From: CAYFVR01 sp046541515
GTDB lineage: Bacteria > Desulfobacterota > Desulfobacteria > Desulfobacterales > Desulfococcaceae
Length of the DNA: 13,106 bases
Assembly (NCBI GenBank): GCA_046541515.1
Contig: JBKHDD010000140.1
Coordinates: 1 to 13,106 of the forward strand
Reading direction: 5' to 3'
The translations under genes were made by a program, and so were the position numbers. The notes under the pieces were generated by a model. The model had not been told where the DNA came from. It ran no database searches and worked only from the letters and a program-made list of their open reading frames with translations. How positions within the stretch are numbered: position 1 is the first letter of the stretch; the number at the start of each line of letters is the position of its first letter. This document shows positions 1 through 6,515 of the stretch, piece by piece.

Positions 1-3000
1 TGCCTCTGGGCCGCCCCGACGCCGGCAACGGCAACCAATATCGACACGGTGGAAAAGTACGCCTGGTCCGAGACCGCCGGCTGGGTCAATTTCCGCCCGT
101 CAGACGGCGGCGTCCGGGTGTACGGCGACCATCTGGAGGGCTTTGCCTGGGCCGAAAACCTGGGATGGATTCAGCTTGGAAGCCACGACGGGGGCGGCCC
201 CCACACCTATGGCAACACCACCGCCGGCGACTGGGGCGTCAACCGCGACGGCGCCGGAGGTCTTTCCGGCTATGCCTGGAGCGAGGTGGCCGGATGGATC
301 AATTTCAGCCCGACCGACGGCGGCGTGACCGTCGATCCGGCCACCGGCCGTTTCGACGGCTACGCCTGGTCGGAAAACCTCGGCTGGATTTCGTTTTCGC
401 AGGCGGACCCGTCCCACGGCGTTTCCCTGACGCTGAACCGAGTGACGTCGGTCTTCTCCCCGGACCCCGACGGCCTTTACGGAATCGGCGATACCGTCGG
501 CGTCGCCGTCGAGTTTTCCGCGGCGGTTTCGACGGTCGGAAGCCCGTCCCTGACCCTTGCAACCGGGACCGCCGACGCGGCCGCCGATTACCTTGACGGC
601 GGCGGAACCGAGGTTCTGCGCTTCGCCTACACCGTCTCGGAGGCGGAGGAGAGCGCCGATCTGGCTTATGCCTCTTCGGAGGCCCTGACCGGAACCCTTC
701 GAGACTCGTTTGGCCTAAGCGCCATCACGACCCTTCCCCAGCCGGGCGCGGAAGGCTCCCTGTCCGCCAACGCGGACCTGGTCGTCGACGGCATTCGACC
801 GACGGCGACCCTCTCCTCCCCGGCGCCGGACATCGTCGGCGACTCGTTCGAGGTGACGGCGACCTTCAGCGAACCGGTGACCGGTTTCGAAGCGGCGGAC
901 CTGGTGGTGGACAACGGCGCCATCGGCGATTTCTCCGGCGACGGGGATACCTACACGGTTTCGGTGACCCCCGAAGTTGGCGGGGCGGTGACGGTGGAAC
1001 TCCCGGCGGACGCGGCCGAAGACATGGCCGGCAACGAAATCCGGGACGGCGCTACGCTGTCCCGGCAATACGACGACGAACGCCCCGCCGTGACGCTGTC
1101 CAGTCCGTCGGGCGACTCCACGTCCGTTTCCCCCATCGAAGTGACGATAACGTTCAGCGAGCCGGTGACCGGCTTCGACGCCGCCGGCGTGTCGGCGACC
1201 AACGGGACCGTGGGCGACTTTGCGGGCGAAGGGGCGACCTACGCCGTTTCGGTGATCCCTTCGGCCGAAGGGGCGGTGACCGTGAACGTTCCGGCCGAGG
1301 TGGCCCGGGATGGGGCCGGCAACTGGAACCTCGCCGCGGCGCCCCTTGTCCGAACCTACGACGCCACTCCGCCGAACGCAACCCTGTCCTCCTCGTCTTC
1401 GGAGCCCACCGCCGACGATCCCATCCGGTTCGCCGCGAACTTCAGCGAGCCGGTCTTCGGTTTCGACGCCGCCGACGTTTCGGCGACCAACGGGACGGTG
1501 ATCGGCTTCGACGGCGCCGGGGCCTCCTATTCCATCCGGATCGCCCCGCTGGCGGACGGCCCGGTGACGGTGGAGATTCGGGCGGGGGCGGCGCGGGACG
1601 CGGCCGGCAACGAAAACCGCGCGTCGGCCTCCCTGGTCCGGACCTACGACGGCGTCCCGCCGGAGCCGACCTTGTCCTCCTCGTCTCCGGAGACCACCGC
1701 CGACGCCCCCATCCCTTTCACGGTCACCTTCAGCGAGCCGGTGATCGGTTTCGACGCCGCGGGAGTGACGGCGATCAACGGCACGGTGACGGGATTTGCC
1801 GGGGAAGGCGCGACCTACGCCTTCGATGTCGCGCCGCTGGCGGACGGTGCCGTGACGGTGGAGGTTCTGCCGGGGGCGGCCCGGGACGCGGCCGGCAACG
1901 AAAGCCTCGCCTCGGCCCCCCTGATCCGGACCTACCTGGGCACGGGGCCGAAACCCGCCCTGTCCACCGAAGTCCCCGAGTTCACCAACGCCTCGCCCAT
2001 CGAGGTGACGGCGACCTTCGACCGGCCGGTGACCGGCTTCGAGGCCGCCGGCGTGGACGTGACCAACGGGACCGTGAGCGGCTTTGACGGCGCCGGGGAC
2101 GCCTACGCCATTGCCGTCGCCCCTGCGGCGGACGGTCTGGTGACGATTCAAATTCTGCCGGGGGCGGCCCGGGACGCGGCCGGCAACGAAAGCCTCGCGT
2201 CGGACATCTTGGTCCGGACCTATCTGAGCGCGGGGCCGGAAGCGACCCTCTCCACCGAGGCGCCCGATCCCACCGACGCTTCGCCCATCCAGATGACGGC
2301 CACTTTCAGCGAGCCGGTCACCGGCTTCGAGGCCGAAGACCTGTCGGTGACCAACGGGACGGTCGGCGATTTCGAGGGAAGCGGGGATGCCTACACCTTT
2401 TCGGTGACTCCGGAGGCCGAGGGAGAGGTGACGGTGGACCTGCCGCCGAACAGTGCCCGGGACGCGGCCGGCAACGGCAATCTCGCCGCCTCGCGGCTCT
2501 CCATCGAATATCAACGGTCCCCGGCCATCATCGCCGACGCCGGCCCGGACCAGGAGACGGTTTCCGGCGCGCCCGTCACCCTGGACGCCGCCGACTCCAC
2601 GGTCCCGGAAGAAGAAACCGTCGCCTATCGATGGACCCAGACCGGCGGCCCGGCCGTGAGCCTGTCGAACCCCGAATCTCCGGTGACCCGTTTCACGGCG
2701 CCCGAAGTCGGCGGTGACGGGGGGGTCCTTTCTTTCGAGCTGACCATCACCAACGAAGATGGGGATACGTTCCGGGACGCGGTGTCCGTGCGGGTGTTTC
2801 CGGGGCAGGCATTTCCCTCGTCCCCGCCCGCCTTGACGGGACCGGAGGACGGGGCGGTCTTCGAGGCGGAGACGGTTCGGCTGACGGCGGCCCTGCCGCC
2901 CGAGGGACAACGGCCCCCCGGACTTCGGGTCCAATGGCGGGTCCGCCGGGCCGAACGGGGCTATGGGTGTCCCACCGACCCGCCCGGCTTTTTCCATGAA

Positions 3001-3936
3001 GGGAGCGACCTCGCCGGCTACGCCGTCTCCGGCGTCCACAGCGGCCAAACCTATGCGTGGCAGGCCGGATACGTCGATCCGCGGACCGGTCGAACCGCGT
3101 GGTCCGAGGAGCGGAGCTTTACGGCCGGAGCGGCGACGCAAGCCCATACCCTCTCGGTTCCGCCGGGCGAAACTTCCGCCGACTACCGGATGATCTCCAT
3201 CCCCGTGGACCCCGGGGGGACGGCCGAGTCGTCCATGGGCCATCTCATCGGCGGATACGATCCCAGGTTCCAACGGATCGGGGTCTACGATCCCCGGATC
3301 GGCGGCTATGTCGAGTACGGAGAAGGGATCCCCTTCGAACCCGGCCGACCGGTCTGGATTTTGGCCCGGGAAGGGCTGGAGATCACGCTTCGGGGCGCGG
3401 CGGCCAGCCCGTTCCACGCCAACGAGCTGGATCTGGCGTTTGATCCATCCGCCGATCGCGGCTGGAACATGATCGCCGCGCCCGACGGCGGCAACTATCC
3501 CTGGCGGGAGGTCGAACTCCTGGTGTACGCCGGAGAGGGCGGCGCCGGCGGCTCCTGCGAGTTGGTGGCCGGGCCGACGCCCCTGGCGGATCTGCCCGCC
3601 GACAACCCGTGGCTCGACAAGCGGCTCTGGCGGTGGGAGGAGGGCGAATACCGGCCGGACGCGGAGATCCTAAACGGCGGGGACGGCTACTGGGTCCGGG
3701 CGCGGGCCGAAGGGGTCGCCCTCCGCTTTCCCGCGGACGCCCGCACAGAGACGCCCCTTTACACCCGCGCCCTCCGGCGGGGGGCGGACTGGCTGGATGC
3801 TCTGGGCGCCGCCCGCGCCATCGCCGGCGACGGCGAAACTCCGCCGGCCCCGCCGGCGGCCTTGGCAAGCGGCACGGGCGCCTCCCAAATCAACGACGGC
3901 GAAGGGTGCTTCATCGAGGCGGCGGGTTTGGATTGA
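1..3936 (+). CDS. Large exported multi-Ig-domain repeat protein, 5' partial
   Basis: The frame is open to the window edge. The 16 codons before the GTG at 49 read as the end of a signal peptide (CLWAAPTPATATN), so the true start lies upstream. Counting residues from position 49, the order is: four YAWSExxGWI repeats (4-116); an Ig-like domain of the GDTVGVAVEFSAAV type (about 124-250); six tandem Ig-like repeats of about 96 residues (251-822), each with TFSEPVTGFDAA, NGTV and ARDAAGN blocks; a PKD/REJ-like domain (about 826-917, DAGPDQ start, YRWTQTGGP); an Fn3-like domain (about 927-1026); and a C-terminal domain with YRMISIPVDP, GWNMIAAP and GDGYWVRA blocks (about 1045-1228). It ends GCFIEAAGLD, resembling the start of a CFI-box C-terminal tail. 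A secreted or surface-attached structural or adhesive protein is inferred. No enzymatic motif is seen. The domain series recalls deltaproteobacterial surface proteins, and the exact role is unknown. Confidence 0.9.
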   Translation, partial: CLWAAPTPATATNIDTVEKYAWSETAGWVNFRPSDGGVRVYGDHLEGFAWAENLGWIQLGSHDGGGPHTYGNTTAGDWGVNRDGAGGLSGYAWSEVAGWINFSPTDGGVTVDPATGRFDGYAWSENLGWISFSQADPSHGVSLTLNRVTSVFSPDPDGLYGIGDTVGVAVEFSAAVSTVGSPSLTLATGTADAAADYLDGGGTEVLRFAYTVSEAEESADLAYASSEALTGTLRDSFGLSAITTLPQPGAEGSLSANADLVVDGIRPTATLSSPAPDIVGDSFEVTATFSEPVTGFEAADLVVDNGAIGDFSGDGDTYTVSVTPEVGGAVTVELPADAAEDMAGNEIRDGATLSRQYDDERPAVTLSSPSGDSTSVSPIEVTITFSEPVTGFDAAGVSATNGTVGDFAGEGATYAVSVIPSAEGAVTVNVPAEVARDGAGNWNLAAAPLVRTYDATPPNATLSSSSSEPTADDPIRFAANFSEPVFGFDAADVSATNGTVIGFDGAGASYSIRIAPLADGPVTVEIRAGAARDAAGNENRASASLVRTYDGVPPEPTLSSSSPETTADAPIPFTVTFSEPVIGFDAAGVTAINGTVTGFAGEGATYAFDVAPLADGAVTVEVLPGAARDAAGNESLASAPLIRTYLGTGPKPALSTEVPEFTNASPIEVTATFDRPVTGFEAAGVDVTNGTVSGFDGAGDAYAIAVAPAADGLVTIQILPGAARDAAGNESLASDILVRTYLSAGPEATLSTEAPDPTDASPIQMTATFSEPVTGFEAEDLSVTNGTVGDFEGSGDAYTFSVTPEAEGEVTVDLPPNSARDAAGNGNLAASRLSIEYQRSPAIIADAGPDQETVSGAPVTLDAADSTVPEEETVAYRWTQTGGPAVSLSNPESPVTRFTAPEVGGDGGVLSFELTITNEDGDTFRDAVSVRVFPGQAFPSSPPALTGPEDGAVFEAETVRLTAALPPEGQRPPGLRVQWRVRRAERGYGCPTDPPGFFHEGSDLAGYAVSGVHSGQTYAWQAGYVDPRTGRTAWSEERSFTAGAATQAHTLSVPPGETSADYRMISIPVDPGGTAESSMGHLIGGYDPRFQRIGVYDPRIGGYVEYGEGIPFEPGRPVWILAREGLEITLRGAAASPFHANELDLAFDPSADRGWNMIAAPDGGNYPWREVELLVYAGEGGAGGSCELVAGPTPLADLPADNPWLDKRLWRWEEGEYRPDAEILNGGDGYWVRARAEGVALRFPADARTETPLYTRALRRGADWLDALGAARAIAGDGETPPAPPAALASGTGASQINDGEGCFIEAAGLD
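58..396 (+). repeat. YAWSENxGWI-type tandem motifs
   Basis: Four copies of a 12-13 residue motif start at residues 4, 31, 74 and 104 (YAWSETAGWVNF, FAWAENLGWIQL, YAWSEVAGWINF, YAWSENLGWISF). Copies one and three are each followed by a P-[ST]-D-GGV turn. Spacing is irregular (about 27-43 residues). The motif is common at the N-terminus of large exported bacterial repeat proteins; its function is not established. Confidence 0.8.
799..2514 (+). repeat. Six tandem ~288-bp repeats encoding bacterial Ig-like domains
   Basis: Repeats begin at residues 251, 346, 442, 538, 634 and 730, a near-constant 95-96 residue period. Each carries ATLSS, TATFSEPVTGF, NGTVxxF, a Y-containing strand, GxVTVxxPxGAARDAAGN and a closing RTY. 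Repeats 2-4 are closest to each other; the last (ending IEYQ) and the first (ending RQYDDE) are more diverged. The pattern fits the Big_12-like bacterial Ig fold. High identity between copies makes the tract prone to copy-number change and short-read assembly collapse. Confidence 0.85.
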
Positions 3937-4035
3937 CGGCTGAATGGCCATTAAAAAAATGATGACAGTCCGGGGAAAAATATGGTAAGCTCCGATTTCT
4001 TTCAATAAGGGATATCCGGCCTAATGAATTCAGCT

Positions 4036-4044
4036 TGTTATAAT
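4036..4044 (+). promoter_or_regulatory. Candidate extended -10 promoter element
   Basis: TGTTATAAT contains a perfect TATAAT (4039-4044) with the TGn extension. No TTGACA-like -35 lies at the right distance, as is usual for extended -10 promoters. A start near 4051 would transcribe the 27-bp hairpin and then the chimeric ORF at 4242. GGAGG follows at 4046-4050 but leads only to a 10-codon frame ending at the hairpin. Confidence 0.4.
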
Positions 4045-4088
4045 TGGAGGCGGCATTAATTGCGTTTTCGAAGAACGGAAAATCGGGC

Positions 4089-4151
4089 GTAGGGGCAGGC
4101 CCCCGTGCCTGCCCTGTCCAACGAAGGGCAGGCACGGGGGCCTGCCCCTAC
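4089..4151. repeat. Perfect 27-bp inverted repeat with 9-nt loop
   Basis: The left arm 4089-4115 and right arm 4125-4151 are exact reverse complements separated by GTCCAACGA. The arms begin GTAGGGGCAGG and end CCTGCCCCTAC. GTAGGGGC...GCCCCTAC palindromes are a familiar class of dispersed non-coding hairpin repeats in bacterial genomes (REP/MITE-like). It lies between genes and could also act as a strong bidirectional RNA hairpin. There is no T-run of terminator type on either side. Confidence 0.85.
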
Positions 4152-4154
4152 CGT

Positions 4155-4258
4155 TCAAAAACTCAATTTGTAACCGCCGAAAGTATAGTCTGAAACCAGA
4201 TTCATCCCCCGATTCGAGGTACCCGATCCGGAAGTGAAAATGTGAATGGCGAAATAAG
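4155..4258 (-). pseudogene. Possible outer-membrane beta-barrel C-terminal remnant
   Basis: Read on the minus strand, the last ~34 codons before the stop at 4155 give a tail ending SDYTFGGYKLSF. This matches the beta-signal of outer-membrane barrels: terminal Phe, hydrophobic residues at positions 3 and 5 from the end, and aromatics further up. Farther upstream on that strand the frame only shadows the TssA-like gene and no longer looks like a barrel. The fragment would therefore be the stranded 3' end of a lost gene. This rests on pattern alone; a chance reading of intergenic DNA is possible. Confidence 0.3.
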
Positions 4259-5147
4259 CATTATCCCTGATATTGGAACCGAGCCCATCCCCCCTGATTC
4301 CCCCGCCGGCGAGGATGCCCGCTACGAGCCGGAATATGAGGTGATTCAGTCTGAGATCGAAAAAATGGCATCGCCCACCAGCGAGGGCGTAACCGACTGG
4401 GCGAAAATCGTCGAACTCGGGACCGAATTGTTGTCCCGAAAGTCGAAGAATCTCCTGATTGCCGGCTATCTCTTTGTGGGGCTCCTCCAAAGCCGGGGGC
4501 CGGGGCAGCTTGCCCCGGCCATGGCCATGTACCGGGGAATGATCGAGAATTTTTGGGACGACCTGTTTCCCCCCAAAAAACGGAAGAAGGCCCGGATCAA
4601 CGCCATTGAATGGTGGCTGGAGAAGGTCCAGGCCGAGCTGGACGGTTTCCCGGAAGGCTTCGAGATGGAGGCCGAGCCCCACGCCGCCATGATGGCGGAT
4701 CTGGCCGCCATTGACGACTTTTTGGCGGAGAACCTGGATTCGACGCCCCTGCTCCATCAGCTTCGGAGCCGGCTCGACGCCATACCGGCCGTCCAGCCGC
4801 CCGAACCCGAGCCAGAACCGGAGCCCGAAGCCGATTCCGAGGACGCCTACATCGCCCTGCAAAATTTCGGCAATTCCTCCATCGACATCGAATTCTGGGG
4901 CTTTGTCCGGGTGTTCAGCTACGACGAGCAGATCCGGATTCGCCATTCCCTGGTGGGCGACATCATCGACATGGCGGAGGAGATCGGCGTTTCGTTCGCG
5001 TTCCCCACCCGGACGGTCCACATGCTCAACGCGCCGCCCGACTTCGAACTGCCGGCGAAAGAGTTGTCCCCGCCCGAGACCGAAGAAACGCCGGATTTGC
5101 CGGAACCGCCGTTTCCATCCCAGAGCCGGAGGAAGGTGGCGGCGTAG
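4242..5147 (+). CDS. Chimeric protein: TssA/ImpA N-terminal domain fused to MscS C-terminal domain
   Basis: Predicted 301 aa, GTG start; there is no good Shine-Dalgarno (GAGGT at 4216-4220 is distant). Residues about 10-180 match the ImpA N-terminal family of type VI secretion TssA/VasJ proteins (PIPPDSPAGEDARYEPEYE, TDWAKIVELG, SKNLLIAGYL, FWDDLFPPKKRKKARINAIEWWLEK). A Pro/Glu-rich linker (186-201) follows. Residues about 203-262 are the C-terminal alpha/beta domain of MscS-type channels (IALQNFGNSSIDIEFW, then SFAFPTRTVHM), followed by an acidic, proline-rich tail. Both the TssA C-terminal part and the MscS membrane helices and pore are absent, so neither T6SS nor channel function can be assumed. 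No other T6SS gene is in the window. It may be a true two-domain cytosolic protein, or a recombination scar at the PE-rich codons (about 4797-4850). Domain identities are confident; function is unknown. Confidence 0.8.
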   Translation: MNGEISIIPDIGTEPIPPDSPAGEDARYEPEYEVIQSEIEKMASPTSEGVTDWAKIVELGTELLSRKSKNLLIAGYLFVGLLQSRGPGQLAPAMAMYRGMIENFWDDLFPPKKRKKARINAIEWWLEKVQAELDGFPEGFEMEAEPHAAMMADLAAIDDFLAENLDSTPLLHQLRSRLDAIPAVQPPEPEPEPEPEADSEDAYIALQNFGNSSIDIEFWGFVRVFSYDEQIRIRHSLVGDIIDMAEEIGVSFAFPTRTVHMLNAPPDFELPAKELSPPETEETPDLPEPPFPSQSRRKVAA

Positions 5148-5191
5148 AGGGAGAACAACGTCTGTTCCCAAAGCTCCAGACGAAACATCGC

Positions 5192-5223
5192 GCGCCGCCG
5201 GATCGTTTGCCCTCCGGCGGCGC
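5192..5223 (+). terminator. Hairpin downstream of the chimeric ORF
   Basis: An 11-bp perfect stem (GCGCCGCCGGA, 5192-5202, with TCCGGCGGCGC, 5213-5223) and a 10-nt loop start 45 nt after the stop codon. It is followed by CTTTGCGTT rather than a clean T-run, so termination would be weak or factor-assisted. Confidence 0.45.
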
Positions 5224-5269
5224 CTTTGCGTTCGCCCTCCGGGTCGCTCCGATCCATTCCCGGACCGCG

Positions 5270-5298
5270 TTGACAAATCCGCCAAAACCCCGTTAAGG
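5270..5298 (+). promoter_or_regulatory. Weak candidate promoter for the M28 peptidase gene
   Basis: A perfect TTGACA (5270-5275) is followed 17 nt later by TTAAGG (5293-5298), a poor -10. It lies in the 301-bp gap before the peptidase gene. That gap otherwise holds only the hairpin at 5192-5223 and no convincing gene. Confidence 0.25.
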
Positions 5299-5448
5299 AT
5301 CAAGAACCGAGCGATGGCGGAGGCCGACCGAAAAGAAATCGCAATCAAACCTCCAAACCGGGGCGGGCCGTCGGCAGGCTTTCCCGTGCACAATCAACCC
5401 AAGGACAACCGCCAAAATGGACGCCCGCCCAAAAAGCATTCCAAGACC

Positions 5449-6399
5449 ATGAATTTTCTAAAAATCACGCTAATTCCCATCACCCTTTTTTCTGCGGTAT
5501 GCTGTTCCGGCCCCCCCAAACCGTCCCCTCCTCCCCATTTGAAGGCAAACATTGAAAACCTTACGGAATCGGTTGGATTCCTAACGAATATTCGTCCCTA
5601 TCGAAATTATCGGAACCCCAAAAGCCTGGACAAAGCCGCGTGGTTCATCGAAAGCCAACTGAAGACGTATGGTTACGAGCCCGAAATTCAACGCTTCACC
5701 GTCCAGGGGAAATCGTACCAAAACGTGATCGCCCGCTATGGGGACAGCCAAAAACCCAAAATGGTCGTCGGGGCCCATTACGATGTGTTCCACAACCAAC
5801 CCGGGGCCGACGACAACGCCAGTGCCGTTGCCGGGCTGCTGGAAATCGCGAGGCTGATCCGCGCGAACGGACTGGAAACCGCCTTCGAGATCGAATTCGT
5901 CGCCTACACCCTGGAAGAACCTCCTTTTTTCCTCACCGACCGAATGGGCAGCTTTATCCATGCCGAATCCCTTTACAAGGCCGGGGAAACGGTTCGCGGG
6001 ATGATCTCTCTGGAAATGATCGGATACTTCACGTCGGAAGAAGATTCCCAGGAATATCCGTTTGCCATCATGAAATGGTTTTATCCATCGGTGGGCGATT
6101 TCATCGGGGTCGTTGGAAATTTCGGAAGCCGCTCCCTGGTGGACGGAATGGCCGAATACATGAAAACCGCGGCCATCGGCGTCGAGACGCTGAAAGCCCC
6201 CGCCTTGGTTCCGGGCGTGGATGAGTCCGATCATCGGAATTACTGGCATTTCGGCTACCAAGCCGTCATGATCACCGATACCGCCTATTTCCGGAATCCG
6301 AACTATCATCGGGAATCGGACACGATGGACACGTTGGATTTCGAAAAAATGGCCGAGGTCGTAACGGGCGTCACTTGGGCCCTGACCAACATGAAATAG
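5449..6399 (+). CDS. Exported M28 family zinc metallopeptidase
   Basis: 316 aa. The ATG at 5449 was chosen because it opens directly onto a signal sequence (MNFLK, a hydrophobic core, then SAVCCSG, a non-canonical lipobox) and a Pro-rich linker. The open frame upstream is low-complexity and Arg-rich and was excluded. M28 signatures appear in order: GAHYD (H110, D112), GADDNASAVAG (bridging Asp 121 or 122), LEEPPF (E156/E157, catalytic base and ligand), SLEMIGY (E189, where many M28 members have Asp), ESDHRNYW (D261-H262), and YHRESDT with final ligand H287. A periplasmic or lipid-anchored aminopeptidase is expected; the substrate is not predictable. GC is about half, clearly lower than the flanking genes, which suggests separate origin. 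It converges on the acyltransferase gene. No clear ribosome binding site is visible. Confidence 0.88.
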   Translation: MNFLKITLIPITLFSAVCCSGPPKPSPPPHLKANIENLTESVGFLTNIRPYRNYRNPKSLDKAAWFIESQLKTYGYEPEIQRFTVQGKSYQNVIARYGDSQKPKMVVGAHYDVFHNQPGADDNASAVAGLLEIARLIRANGLETAFEIEFVAYTLEEPPFFLTDRMGSFIHAESLYKAGETVRGMISLEMIGYFTSEEDSQEYPFAIMKWFYPSVGDFIGVVGNFGSRSLVDGMAEYMKTAAIGVETLKAPALVPGVDESDHRNYWHFGYQAVMITDTAYFRNPNYHRESDTMDTLDFEKMAEVVTGVTWALTNMK

Positions 6400-6464
6400 G
6401 CGAACCTGAAATCGATGTTTTACAATCCCGGCCGTTTTTCCCCAAGCAATTCGGACCGATTCAG

Positions 6465-6483
6465 CTCGCCGGCAAGCGGCGAG
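6465..6483. terminator. Hairpin between convergent genes
   Basis: A 7-bp perfect stem CTCGCCG/CGGCGAG with loop GCAAG lies in the 116-bp gap between the stops of the peptidase gene (6399) and the minus-strand acyl-activating gene (6516). No T-run is close on either strand, so a shared bidirectional terminator is only a suggestion. The gap holds no gene. Confidence 0.3.
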
Positions 6484-6515
6484 GGGTTCCCGTTTCGCTG
6501 AAAGGGTTGCAAGAA

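Noticed and set aside
715..3417. 900-codon open frame on the minus strand
   Set aside because: It is antisense to the Ig-repeat gene; high third-position GC and repeats keep the opposite frame open. The translation is Arg/Gly/His-rich with no domain.
4046..4091. Ten-codon leader peptide after GGAGG
   Set aside because: It needs a TTG start, has no regulatory logic such as codon runs, and ends by chance at the inverted repeat.
4155..5393. 412-codon minus-strand frame covering the chimeric ORF
   Set aside because: Mostly antisense to the TssA/MscS gene. Only its last ~34 codons look protein-like, and these are reported separately as a possible remnant.
4711..5448. N-terminal extension of the M28 peptidase frame
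   Set aside because: Low-complexity Arg/Pro/Ser-rich translation overlapping the chimeric ORF. The signal peptide at 5449 marks the real start.
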